From an uncultured Verrucomicrobiae bacterium (lineage in GTDB: Bacteria; Verrucomicrobiota; Verrucomicrobiia; Verrucomicrobiales; DEV007), in contig CALDKL010000658.1 in NCBI GenBank assembly GCA_937898895.1, positions 1-19,884 of the forward strand: DNA of 19,884 nucleotides. Reading direction: 5' to 3'. The notes below the pieces were generated by a model that saw only the letters and a list, made by a program, of their open reading frames with translations, had not been told where the DNA came from and made no database searches. Each line of letters opens with the position of its first letter. Position 1 is the first letter of the stretch. Shown in pieces: positions 7,645 through 16,002 of the stretch. The translations under genes were made by a program, and so were the position numbers.

Positions 7645-10600
7645 TCAATGTCCGGAGGCCCATTTCACGGCATTGCTCAGGAGCTTCTTGAAGGCATCCA
7701 GATCGTGGGTGCGGGCATCGTGACCCAGGGCAATGCCGACGATCCGGGCGCTCGGATGATCGGTGATCCACACGCTCGGATGCGCGACCTGGTATCGGTC
7801 GCTCGGACTGGTCTCGGTGAGGACGGTGATTTTCGCGGTACCGTTCGGCGGAGCCTCGGCATTCATGTAGTAGAGTTCGTCCTCGACGGTGAAACGGGCT
7901 GGCACCTCGGACAGGATCGCGTGCTCCCGAATCGTCCTCACTTCGAAGGGATGAATCTTGTCATGCCCGCGGGCACCGCCCCCGACGATCTGAGCATTCA
8001 GTTCCGGCCATCCGGCATACCCATACCAGGTGCCGGAATGAAGCATCAGAATCCCTTTGCCCGCAGAAGCGAATTCGAAGAGTGCCTTGCGATAGGCAAT
8101 CGTGTCGAAGAAATTTCGATTCACGCTGATGACGGCCACCTCGGCGTTTTTCAGTTCAGCGGCAGCCTGGTCGCGATCCTCGGTGTAGTGGACCGTGAAG
8201 CCAGCGGCCCGGAGAGTGGCGACATCGGTATCGCCAAAAAACCGGGAGAAATCGTGCGAGCTGCCCCCGCCAATGACGAGCACCCTGGTTTTCCCCGCCT
8301 CCCAATGCACGGGTGAGGCAGGAACGAGCGGTCGATCTCCCTTGCCGCCTTCTTTCGGGCCTGATTCAGAACCCTGGGCGGCATTCGGCCTGCCAGGCTC
8401 CGGAAGCGGTGTTTGTTTCAAGGCCTCGCTGCGGACGGCTGACGGACCCTTGCCTTCCAGGTCCGCAGTGATCGCGACGACGACTGGGGCCGTTGCGTTG
8501 CCTTCGGGACTCTCGAGGATCAGGGTCTTCACGATGGCATTCTTCGAAAGGTCGAGCGTGAGCAGACGCATCTGCTGACCGTCGGTGAGACCATCGACGT
8601 AGAGGGATCCCGGCACATCAACGCGACGGATGTAGTCACTGAAATGGACCCCATTGACAAAAGTAAACTCCTCCCTTCCTCCATCGGCATATACAACCGT
8701 GGCCTTGAGGGCCGGACTCTGCTCGCGATGGGCGGGCCACCCCCAGCCAGAGATGCCGCTGAGCATTTGCAGACGTTTCGCAGCCACATTCACCGGGATT
8801 TCCACCCGGGCGGGGAAGGTGGTGCTGTAGCTGTTGGGCGGACCACCTTTGAGAACGATCAGATTGGCACCGTTGGAGGCTTTTGCGGCGTCCTGGATAA
8901 AGAAGGGAACCCCCTCGACCCTGACTTCGCCAAATCGGTTGAGGCGGACCTGTCCCTGCGTGGGCGCGGACCCGGCAAAGACGCCACTGCGACTGTCGCC
9001 GGTGAAGGCATCGCTGAGTCGGAGGATGCGAAACTGCTTCATCGCATCGCCGCAGAGGAAGGCGAGGATATCGCGCAGTCCGTCTGCCCCCAGGGCTTCG
9101 AGACCTTCCGGCATGAGGCTGCGGCGGGTGTTCTCGCGCTTCTCGATCTCACTTTTCGCGACCTCGCGCACTCCGACCTGCGTGGCGAGGGTGACCGAAG
9201 CAGTGTTTTCAGCAGTGATGACCCCCTGGAGCAACTCACCCTTTTTTGTGGTCAGGTGAAAGGCCCAGAAACTGGGATCGACCTCCCGGTTCGGATCGAC
9301 AATGTGGACGAGCAGGTCCGCAGGTCCATGTGCCCCCATGCCGGTGAGGTCGGGGCCGACCGCCATGCCCTGCCCATCGAACTTGTGGCATACGGCGCAG
9401 GCGGCCGTGAAGAGCAGTTTTCCATTGGCGACATTGCCAGGTTTCTCAACTTCGGACGTGAGCCGGGCGAGGATCGCATCCTTGGCTGCGTTGTTGATTT
9501 TGAAAAGCTCATTGGCCCGCTTCGCGATGGATTTGTTCGGATACGAACGGAGCCGCGCAATGTCTCCGGGAGCAAAGCCCTCGCGCGACATTGTCCCGGC
9601 CTTCACCGCGTCGAGCAAGGCACCGGTCGCCTCGGGTCGGCTGAGAATGATCTCGAAGGCCAAGGGCTGAACTTCGGACCGGATTCGACTCAGGAAAGTC
9701 ACGAGCCCCATCGCCTTTCCTGCTTCGCCCACTGCCTGGACGATGGCGGACTGGAGCGCGGCGGGACTGTCCGCCTCGGCCAGAGGCTTCACGCCGGCCT
9801 CCACATTCGCAGCAATGAGCGCCTTCGCCGCATTCACACGGGCTCCGATCGGTGCGGCCTTGTCGTTCAGCTCGTGAATGAGTTTCTCCTGCGCTGCCGA
9901 CAGCGCTCCGGCAAGGCTCTCACATCCCTTCCAGCGCGAGATGATCGGCAGGACATGACCAGCCTGACTGCCGCCCAAGAGCACTTTGAACGCATCGAGC
10001 GGCGGCCGAGAACTTGCGATCTCTTCATTCATCTGTGTTGTGATCCCCCGCAAAATTGCCACCTTCACCGCATCCGCTTTTGCATCCGCGTTGGCACAGG
10101 CGACAATGAGGTTTGCGGCATCGGCGGGCAGCGCCGCAGGGAGCAGCGCGGCGACGAATTGGGAGAGAGACTCGGAAGAGGGAAAGGACAAAGCGGCCGC
10201 GATGAATTCGGGAGCCTTTCCGGAAGCGGCGGCAATGAGGGCACTGCGGGTCCAGTCATCCTGGGCGGCGGCGTAGTCTTTGAGAAGCGCCTCCGGATTC
10301 GCGGCACTCAGGGCTGCTTCGTAGGCCCGCAGTGCCCGGCTCCCCTGAGCTCCTTTCGCTTCCGGTCTGTGGCGATACGCCGTAGCAGAGGGAGCTTTCG
10401 CCTCCTTGTGCTGCACCTTCCAGATCCGGCCGTAGTAGTGGTCGCGATCCGGACGGACGGCGGCGTTGGCGGGACCGTGGACGGGGCCGCGGGTATCGTT
10501 GTGAATGACGGCCTGATTGCAAAAATCGACGACATACAACGCACCATCCGGTCCGGTGCGGACCTCGATGGGTCGGAACCAGAGGTTCTTGCTGCGGATG

Positions 10601-12480
10601 AATTCCAGCTCCTCGCGACCGGGTTCTTTGGTGGTCTTGTAACTGACGCCTTCCGGCGTGACGAAGCGGTGGCTGACGATGTTCAGGGTAGGTTCGGTGG
10701 TGAAGTAGCTGTAGTTCCATTTCTGCGGCCAGGCACCGCCTTCATAGATGGCGCAGCCAGCCGCAGCGGTGTAGCTGCCGACAAAGTCGATCTGCACGTA
10801 GGCTTGCTGCTCCCATTGCATGGCCGGATAGGTCGTCTCACGCTCGATCATGCCTTTCCACGAAGTCACGCCGGGCAGCTTGCCTTTGGCCAGCACGTTT
10901 TCCGGCAACACGGTATGCAGCAGGACGATGCCGCTGGTGGGCTGGGTCCAGAAGACCTGACCGTCGGTGGTGATATCGAGTCCCCAGGTATTGCCGCCTT
11001 TGGAGGAATATTGCTCGAAGGCGCTGCCGTCCGGCCGGAAGCGCACCACGCCGCTGCCGATGGGTCCAAAATGTTTGCTGCCATCGCCCGAGGTCACGTC
11101 GTCGCTGGCGGAGTAGCCGTGGGTGGCATACACCCAGCCATCGAGTCCCCAGCGCAGATTGTTGATGACCGCATGGGTGTCGCGGGTGCCGAGATTGGTA
11201 TAGAGCCTGGTGCGTTTGTCAGACTGATCGTCGCCGTTTTGGTCTTCGAAGAACCAGATGTCGGGCGCGGCACAGACGATGACGCCATTTTTGTAAAAGA
11301 CACTGCTGGTGGCCAGCTCAATCTCGTCGGCGAAGACCTGTTTCTTGTCCATGATGCCGTCACTGTTCGTGTCGGAGAGGATGGAGACGCGATCCTGCGG
11401 TTTGCGATCGTATTGGCCGGGGTGAAAGGCACCGCTGTCTTTCCATGCCTCGACATTGGCCTGACGGAGTCCGTTGGGATACTCGGGCGTCTCGACGACC
11501 CAGAGACGGCCCTTTTCATCCCAATCGATGTTCATGGGCTTGTTGATGAGCGGCTCGGCGGCGACCAGGGAAAGATCGAATTCGGGGTGGATCTCCAACT
11601 GTTTCACGAGGTCCTGGGGACTGGGGCATCCGCCTTCGACATAGCGCAGTGCATCGCCCAGTTCAGATGGCTTGCAGAGTTCATCCACATTCTGCCGCTT
11701 CCCCGCCCAGGCAATACCCCGGAGGAGCATCGTGCGCAGGCCCGGGTGGCTGAAGTTTTTGTACCAATGCCCGGGCAGGCAGGTAAAGGCGCGATAGTTC
11801 TCCTTTTCATAAGTCCACACCTGCGGCTGAATGTCGTAGATATTGACCCCTTTGTGCTTTGCCACGGCTTCGGCGGCACGGGCCTGCGCCTCCTTGTTGC
11901 CCCCTTTGATCTGGGGGGTGTTCGGTGTGTAGGCGGCCGCGAGAACCCTGGCCTCGGGCAACAGATCCATGTCGAAATAGATCTCGTCCTCGAGGTCGAA
12001 ATTGCTGAGATCCTTCGTGATCGGATTGCGGTGATCGGTGAAGTAGAGGCTCAGGGGGGCTTCCAACCACTTCGTCTTGCCAAAGTGCCACGAGCCACCG
12101 ATGACGCTCTTGAACCAGTCGTGATCCCTCGAGGCCGCCCCCGCGTGAATCACAACCAGTCCTCCACCACGCGCGAGAAACTCCATCAGATTCTTCCTCT
12201 CTTCCTCGATTCGGATGTTTCCCGACTCCTGCGAGTGAAGGATGAGCACGTCTGTCTTGTCGAGTTGTTCTTTGGTGGGAAATTCCAGACCGCCATCAGC
12301 CTTGGCGCCGCGTTCATTGAGCAGGGGCACCCAATCCTGCAAAAACTGGGGAAAATCGTGCGCTCCGGGACCATGCGATTTTTTCCCGGCGCGGATGAAG
12401 ACACGGAGAGGGTCGGCCGAGACAGCGGACTGAAGGCAAAGGGAGGAAAGACAGAGCGCGGCGAGAAGGAAGCGTTTCAT
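7645..12480 (-). CDS. Exported ThuA / PVC-type dehydrogenase / cytochrome c / ThuA multidomain protein
   Basis: This 1611-residue protein starts MKRFLLAALCLSS with a signal peptide cut near A21-D23; the 33 extra codons upstream to 12579 are not plausible. Domains in order are: ThuA-like (about 22-275, with VVIHAGAASRDHDWF and LEDEIYFDMDL); a PVC-type membrane-bound dehydrogenase beta-propeller (about 298-690, starting FDLSLVAAEPLINKPMNIDWD and ending GRIWKV); an Ala-rich helical HEAT-like region (about 700-985); a c-type heme domain with CAVCH at 1028-1032 and GPDLTGMG after it; a beta-rich domain (about 1147-1338); a Pro/Gly/Ser linker; and a second ThuA domain (about 1398-1605, with MLHSGTWYGYAG and VEDELYYM). 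The PVC dehydrogenase-heme combination is typical of Planctomycetes and Verrucomicrobia, and ThuA domains are linked to sugar metabolism. I infer periplasmic oxidation of a carbohydrate, with electrons passed to the heme. It is transcribed divergently from the sugar-acid operon, 176 bp away. The substrate is unknown. Confidence 0.92.
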   Translation of the reverse strand: MKRFLLAALCLSSLCLQSAVSADPLRVFIRAGKKSHGPGAHDFPQFLQDWVPLLNERGAKADGGLEFPTKEQLDKTDVLILHSQESGNIRIEEERKNLMEFLARGGGLVVIHAGAASRDHDWFKSVIGGSWHFGKTKWLEAPLSLYFTDHRNPITKDLSNFDLEDEIYFDMDLLPEARVLAAAYTPNTPQIKGGNKEAQARAAEAVAKHKGVNIYDIQPQVWTYEKENYRAFTCLPGHWYKNFSHPGLRTMLLRGIAWAGKRQNVDELCKPSELGDALRYVEGGCPSPQDLVKQLEIHPEFDLSLVAAEPLINKPMNIDWDEKGRLWVVETPEYPNGLRQANVEAWKDSGAFHPGQYDRKPQDRVSILSDTNSDGIMDKKQVFADEIELATSSVFYKNGVIVCAAPDIWFFEDQNGDDQSDKRTRLYTNLGTRDTHAVINNLRWGLDGWVYATHGYSASDDVTSGDGSKHFGPIGSGVVRFRPDGSAFEQYSSKGGNTWGLDITTDGQVFWTQPTSGIVLLHTVLPENVLAKGKLPGVTSWKGMIERETTYPAMQWEQQAYVQIDFVGSYTAAAGCAIYEGGAWPQKWNYSYFTTEPTLNIVSHRFVTPEGVSYKTTKEPGREELEFIRSKNLWFRPIEVRTGPDGALYVVDFCNQAVIHNDTRGPVHGPANAAVRPDRDHYYGRIWKVQHKEAKAPSATAYRHRPEAKGAQGSRALRAYEAALSAANPEALLKDYAAAQDDWTRSALIAAASGKAPEFIAAALSFPSSESLSQFVAALLPAALPADAANLIVACANADAKADAVKVAILRGITTQMNEEIASSRPPLDAFKVLLGGSQAGHVLPIISRWKGCESLAGALSAAQEKLIHELNDKAAPIGARVNAAKALIAANVEAGVKPLAEADSPAALQSAIVQAVGEAGKAMGLVTFLSRIRSEVQPLAFEIILSRPEATGALLDAVKAGTMSREGFAPGDIARLRSYPNKSIAKRANELFKINNAAKDAILARLTSEVEKPGNVANGKLLFTAACAVCHKFDGQGMAVGPDLTGMGAHGPADLLVHIVDPNREVDPSFWAFHLTTKKGELLQGVITAENTASVTLATQVGVREVAKSEIEKRENTRRSLMPEGLEALGADGLRDILAFLCGDAMKQFRILRLSDAFTGDSRSGVFAGSAPTQGQVRLNRFGEVRVEGVPFFIQDAAKASNGANLIVLKGGPPNSYSTTFPARVEIPVNVAAKRLQMLSGISGWGWPAHREQSPALKATVVYADGGREEFTFVNGVHFSDYIRRVDVPGSLYVDGLTDGQQMRLLTLDLSKNAIVKTLILESPEGNATAPVVVAITADLEGKGPSAVRSEALKQTPLPEPGRPNAAQGSESGPKEGGKGDRPLVPASPVHWEAGKTRVLVIGGGSSHDFSRFFGDTDVATLRAAGFTVHYTEDRDQAAAELKNAEVAVISVNRNFFDTIAYRKALFEFASAGKGILMLHSGTWYGYAGWPELNAQIVGGGARGHDKIHPFEVRTIREHAILSEVPARFTVEDELYYMNAEAPPNGTAKITVLTETSPSDRYQVAHPSVWITDHPSARIVGIALGHDARTHDLDAFKKLLSNAVKWASGH

Positions 12481-12656
12481 GATCGAAGCAACAGTAATCA
12501 GAATCGGACCTGCCAGTGAAGCCCGTTTTGCGCTGCGTGCGGAACCGCGATCACGGAAGGCAGGCGCACCCGCAGCCACCGCCCCCCCCGAAACGGAGCA
12601 GCGGCCCCCGTCGGTTTGCCGCTGGCACTCCCTCGGGAACCCGCTATGATCTCGTC
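12481..12656. promoter_or_regulatory. Divergent intergenic region with possible leaderless promoter for the FAH gene
   Basis: This 176-bp space separates the divergent ThuA-dehydrogenase and FAH genes and must hold both promoters. On the plus strand TATGAT (12645-12650) is a near-consensus -10. If used, transcription would start at about 12657, the A of the FAH start codon, giving a leaderless message; no Shine-Dalgarno precedes that ATG. The matching -35 is weak (TGGCAC, 16 bp upstream). A run of 8 C lies at 12592-12599. I see no convincing promoter for the minus-strand gene. Confidence 0.3.
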
Positions 12657-13508
12657 ATGTCTCTCCGCCTTTTCAAAACCACTTCCGCCCTTGTTCTGGA
12701 ATCGACCGATGCTCCCGGAGTCTTTCGTCAGGCTGGCCCCGAGTTTTCGATCAACGCTCTCTTCACCTTACCCGATCCGCTCGCGTATGCCCGCTTCGCC
12801 TACGAATCCGCTTCGGCAGCTCTCGCTTTCCGCGAAGACATCCCCTGCGAGGCACCCATTGGGGATCAGGAGATCTGGGCTGCGGGAGTCACCTACTTCC
12901 GCAGCCGCACCGCACGAATGGAGGAGGCGGAAGTCGCCGGAGGCGACCTATTCTACGACAAGGTCTACGAGGCCCCTCGCCCGGAGTTGTTCTTCAAATC
13001 GGCGGCGGCGAAAGCTCGGGGCACGCTCGCAAAGGTCGGCATCCGGAGCGACTCGACCTGGGACGTGCCGGAACCCGAGTTCACCCTCGCGATCAACGCG
13101 GATGGAAACCTCTTTGGCCACACCATCGGCAACGACATGAGTTCGCGCTCGATCGAGGGCGAGAACCCGCTCTATCTGCCCCAGGCAAAAAATTACACAG
13201 GTTCCTGCGCCCTTGGTCCCTGCCTCGTGGTGGGCCCCCTCCCCCCACCAGAAACCAAAATTGCGATTGCCATCTCGCGAAAGGGAAAAGAGGTCTTCAC
13301 CGGGGACACGACCCTTTCGCAGATCAAGCGTCGATTCGAAGAACTGGCCGACTGGCTTTTCAAGTGCAACCAATTTCCCACAGGAGCCTATCTCATGACC
13401 GGAACCGGCATTGTCCCCGACAGCGATTTCACCCTGCAGGTCGACGACGTCGTCGAGATCCGGATCGAGGGAATCGGAACCCTGCGGAACACCGTGGAAA
13501 AAGTCTGA
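12657..13508 (+). CDS. FAH-family 2-keto-3-deoxy-sugar-acid dehydratase (KdaD/XylX-like)
   Basis: This 283-residue protein belongs to the fumarylacetoacetate hydrolase fold. The conserved stretches GVTYFRSRTARMEEA (77-91), YDKVYEAPRPELFFK (100-114), GIRSDSTWDVPEPE (128-141), GNDMSSRSIEGENPLYLPQAK (158-178) and SCALGPC (183-189) are those of the 2-keto-3-deoxy-arabinonate/xylonate dehydratase branch, not of true fumarylacetoacetases. Likely Mg ligands are E139, E141 and D160. The expected reaction is 2-keto-3-deoxy-pentonate to alpha-ketoglutarate semialdehyde. The next gene encodes the enzyme that makes the substrate, which strongly supports this role. The start MSLRLF at 12657 is chosen because the upstream extension to 12516 is Pro/Arg-rich and non-conserved. 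A diketo-deoxy-sugar-acid hydrolase is a less likely alternative. Confidence 0.87.
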   Translation: MSLRLFKTTSALVLESTDAPGVFRQAGPEFSINALFTLPDPLAYARFAYESASAALAFREDIPCEAPIGDQEIWAAGVTYFRSRTARMEEAEVAGGDLFYDKVYEAPRPELFFKSAAAKARGTLAKVGIRSDSTWDVPEPEFTLAINADGNLFGHTIGNDMSSRSIEGENPLYLPQAKNYTGSCALGPCLVVGPLPPPETKIAIAISRKGKEVFTGDTTLSQIKRRFEELADWLFKCNQFPTGAYLMTGTGIVPDSDFTLQVDDVVEIRIEGIGTLRNTVEKV

Positions 13509-13538
13509 CATTCTTGCATTTTCCCCTCCTGCTCCCGC

Positions 13539-13555
13539 TCCTCAAGCATTGAGGA
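13539..13555 (+). promoter_or_regulatory. Perfect 7-bp inverted repeat between the two dehydratase genes
   Basis: TCCTCAA-GCA-TTGAGGA forms a perfect 7-bp palindrome with a 3-nt centre in the 100-bp gap between the FAH and aldonate dehydratase genes. The following bases (TCCTTCGAATTTTGAG) give only a short T stretch, and a second TTGAG downstream (13568-13572) could pair with the same left arm. It could be an operator, an attenuator-like RNA switch or an intercistronic mRNA-stability hairpin. The structure is visible; the role is unknown. Confidence 0.4.
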
Positions 13556-13608
13556 TCCTTCGAATTTTGAGTAGGAGAACGAGTGCGAAAGTACATGCCC
13601 CCCGCCCA

Positions 13609-15531
13609 ATGAACCCGCTCCTCGACTCCGGCAACGACTCCATCTACACCTTGCGCACGAAAGCTCCGGGACCGAGCGGAGTATTGCCATTCACTCACGA
13701 ACAACTCGCATCCCATCCGAGCGGGCACCTTTTCGGATGGACGCAGAATGTGGGTATGGGCTGGCCTTCGGACAAGGTCGCGGGTGGGGATTATCTCATC
13801 CTCAGCACCCAGGGCGGGATCCGTCAGCCGGATGGGACTCCCATCGCTCTCGGTTACCACACCGGGCACTTCGAAGTCGGACTGCTCATGGAGGAAGTCG
13901 CCAAAACGATCACCTCGCTCGGGGGAGTCCCCTTTGCGGGCTTTGTCAGTGATCCCTGCGACGGTCGCACTCAGGGCACCGATGGGATGATGGATTCTCT
14001 GGCCTATCGCAACGATGCGGCCACCGTCTTCCGCCGTCTCATCCGCTCGCACCCGACCCGCAAGGCCGTTGTTGGCGTAGCCACCTGCGACAAAGGGCTG
14101 CCCGCGATGATGATGGCCCTCGCATCCCTGCATGATCTTCCCACCGTGCTCGTGCCCGGTGGAGTGACCCTGCTCAGCGAAGACACCGACGAGGATCTTG
14201 GTCGCATCCAAACAATCGGGGCGCGATTTGCCCAGGGCACCCTGAGCTTCGCCGACGCGACCGAAGCTGCCTGCCGGGCCTGTGCCTCGCCGGGCGGGGG
14301 GTGCCAGTTCCTCGGCACGGCGGCGACGAGTCAGGTCATCGCGGAAGCGCTGGGGCTGACCCTTCCCCATTCCTCGCTGGCCCCCTCCGGAGCCGACCTC
14401 TGGCGCGACATGGCGCGACGATCCGGAGCCGCCGTGGTCACGCTCGAAAAACGCGGCATCACGACAAAAGACATTCTCACCGACGCCGCCTTCGAAAACG
14501 CCCTCGTCCTTCACGCCGCCTTTGGCGGGTCGACAAATCTCATCATGCACCTGCCGGCGATCGCTCATCAGGCCGGAGTGAGGCGCCCCACGGCAGACGA
14601 CTGGAGGCGCGTCAATGCCAAGGTTCCGCGTCTCGTCGATGCCTTGCCGAACGGTCCGAAACACTACGCCACCGTGCAGGTCTTTCTCGCCGGGGGAGTT
14701 CCCGAAGTGATGCTGCACCTGCGCCGGGCAGGCCTGCTGCACCTCGACGCACTCACCGTTTCGGGAAAACCCCTCGGAGAGATCCTCGACTGGTGGGAGA
14801 AGTCCGAGCGACGGTCGCGCCTTCGCGAAAAACTCACTCAGCTCGACGGGATCGATCCCGACCATGTCATCATGTCACCCGAAGTCGCCGCCTCTCGGGG
14901 ATTGACCTCAACGGTGACCTTCCCCGGCGGCAATCTCACGCCCGAAGGATCGGTCATCAAATCGACCGCCATCGATCCGAGTCTTGTCGATGCGCGCGGG
15001 ATCTATCTGCACGAAGGACCGGCGCGCGTGTTTGCCTCCGAACCCTCCGCCATCGCAGCCGTGAAATCGACGGGGCCCGACCGGATTCGGGAAGGGGACG
15101 TCATCGTCCTGATCGGCCTCGGCCCGATTGGCTGCGGAATGCCCGAGACCGCGCAACTCACCATCGCTCTCAAGCACCTGCCCTGGGGCAAACACGTCGC
15201 TCTGATCACCGATGGCCGATTTTCCGGCGTCTCCACAGGGGCCTGCGTCGGCCATATTTCTCCCGAAGCATGGGCGGGAGGCCCCATCGGGAAAGTGCGC
15301 GACGGCGACCGCATCCGCATCCGCATCGACTGCCGCAATCTCACCGGCACGGTCGATCACCTTGTCGACGAAGCGGAATTCCGCTCACGATCCGTGAACG
15401 AAAAACTCCACCGCCTTCCCCATGTCCCCGACGATACCCGCCTCTGGGCCGCCCTGCAGAACGTCAGCGGTGGAACCTGGGGCGGATGCATCTACGATGT
15501 CGATGCGATTCTCGCCAAACTGAATTCCTGA
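13609..15531 (+). CDS. YjhG/YagF-type aldonate (D-xylonate) dehydratase, IlvD/Edd superfamily
   Basis: This is an iron-sulfur-dependent dehydratase that turns a sugar acid such as D-xylonate into its 2-keto-3-deoxy form. It has 640 residues, close to E. coli YjhG/YagF (about 655). The similarity is along the whole length: SGxLFGxTQNxGMGW near 38-52, TQGGIR (67-72), IALGYHTGH (79-87), FVSDPCDGRTQGTDGM (112-127), GVATCDKGLPAMM (156-168), SPGGGCQFLGTAATSQV (227-243) and SGGTWGGCIYDVD near the C-terminus. Likely cluster ligands are C117, C160 and C232. The start at 13609 (MNPLLDSGND) places the conserved region where relatives have it; 66 further upstream codons overlap the FAH gene and are rejected. 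It lies 100 bp after the FAH gene and 19 bp before the DUF5069 gene. Exact aldonate specificity cannot be read from sequence. Confidence 0.94.
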   Translation: MNPLLDSGNDSIYTLRTKAPGPSGVLPFTHEQLASHPSGHLFGWTQNVGMGWPSDKVAGGDYLILSTQGGIRQPDGTPIALGYHTGHFEVGLLMEEVAKTITSLGGVPFAGFVSDPCDGRTQGTDGMMDSLAYRNDAATVFRRLIRSHPTRKAVVGVATCDKGLPAMMMALASLHDLPTVLVPGGVTLLSEDTDEDLGRIQTIGARFAQGTLSFADATEAACRACASPGGGCQFLGTAATSQVIAEALGLTLPHSSLAPSGADLWRDMARRSGAAVVTLEKRGITTKDILTDAAFENALVLHAAFGGSTNLIMHLPAIAHQAGVRRPTADDWRRVNAKVPRLVDALPNGPKHYATVQVFLAGGVPEVMLHLRRAGLLHLDALTVSGKPLGEILDWWEKSERRSRLREKLTQLDGIDPDHVIMSPEVAASRGLTSTVTFPGGNLTPEGSVIKSTAIDPSLVDARGIYLHEGPARVFASEPSAIAAVKSTGPDRIREGDVIVLIGLGPIGCGMPETAQLTIALKHLPWGKHVALITDGRFSGVSTGACVGHISPEAWAGGPIGKVRDGDRIRIRIDCRNLTGTVDHLVDEAEFRSRSVNEKLHRLPHVPDDTRLWAALQNVSGGTWGGCIYDVDAILAKLNS

Positions 15532-15550
15532 CAAAACACCCCTTCCTCCA

Positions 15551-15970
15551 ATGAAAATCCCCGGCCTTCGCGCCGCCGACGACCTCTTTCACGGCCTCGC
15601 CCATTTCGGTCGCATGCTCGACAAGATCCGCCTCACCCAGGCCGGAACCCTTCCCGAAGGCTACTATCTCGGCGAGGGGCATTTCACTTGGTGGGATGCC
15701 CGGATCTGTCGTTTTCTCGGAGTCCCCTACTCGGACCTGCGGCACCTCGTCGAATCCGGAGCCTCCGATGAAGCGACTCTCGCCTGGTGTTTCGAAGCGG
15801 GCACAAAGCCAAATGAGGAACAGATCCGGATCTGGTCGGCTTTCCTGCTCAAGCGCGGCTGGCGCGACGAGGCCAGCGCCGGACTCGAGCAGGACAAGGC
15901 TGCCGCCGGATTCGCCGACCGGGACGATATTCAGACCTTCATTGACCTGCAAAAAGCAGAGGAGAGTTGA
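15551..15970 (+). CDS. DUF5069 domain protein
   Basis: This is a small cytoplasmic protein of 139 residues without a signal peptide. It matches DUF5069 from memory of the family pattern: FGRMLDKIRLTQAGTLPEGY (about 19-38), then RFLGVPYSDL, a LAWCFEAG segment and IWSAFLLKRGWRDEAS near residues 97-112. The family is common in Verrucomicrobia and Planctomycetes and has no established function that I know of. It follows the aldonate dehydratase by 19 bp and is probably co-transcribed, which suggests, but does not show, a link to sugar-acid metabolism. No Shine-Dalgarno is present before the ATG (CCTTCCTCCA). Confidence 0.85.
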   Translation: MKIPGLRAADDLFHGLAHFGRMLDKIRLTQAGTLPEGYYLGEGHFTWWDARICRFLGVPYSDLRHLVESGASDEATLAWCFEAGTKPNEEQIRIWSAFLLKRGWRDEASAGLEQDKAAAGFADRDDIQTFIDLQKAEES

Positions 15971-16002
15971 TTCCCAGAACGTTTTCTGAGAAGGTCACCT
16001 CC

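Noticed and set aside
8644..12519. A 1291-codon open frame on the plus strand, antisense to the ThuA-dehydrogenase gene
   Set aside because: Its protein has no recognisable domain and odd composition, while the minus strand encodes clear domains throughout. Long antisense frames are expected opposite high-GC genes.
12592..12599. Runs of 8 C here and 9 C at 19087-19095, considered as phase-variation tracts
   Set aside because: Runs of this length are expected by chance in a window with this base composition, and neither lies in a coding start or a clear promoter spacer.
12624..12642. TGGCAC considered as the -24 element of a sigma-54 promoter for the FAH gene
   Set aside because: No TTGC-type -12 element occurs at the required distance.
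13429..14865. A 478-codon minus-strand frame opposite the aldonate dehydratase
   Set aside because: It is a shadow of a strongly conserved gene; no domain or start signal supports it.
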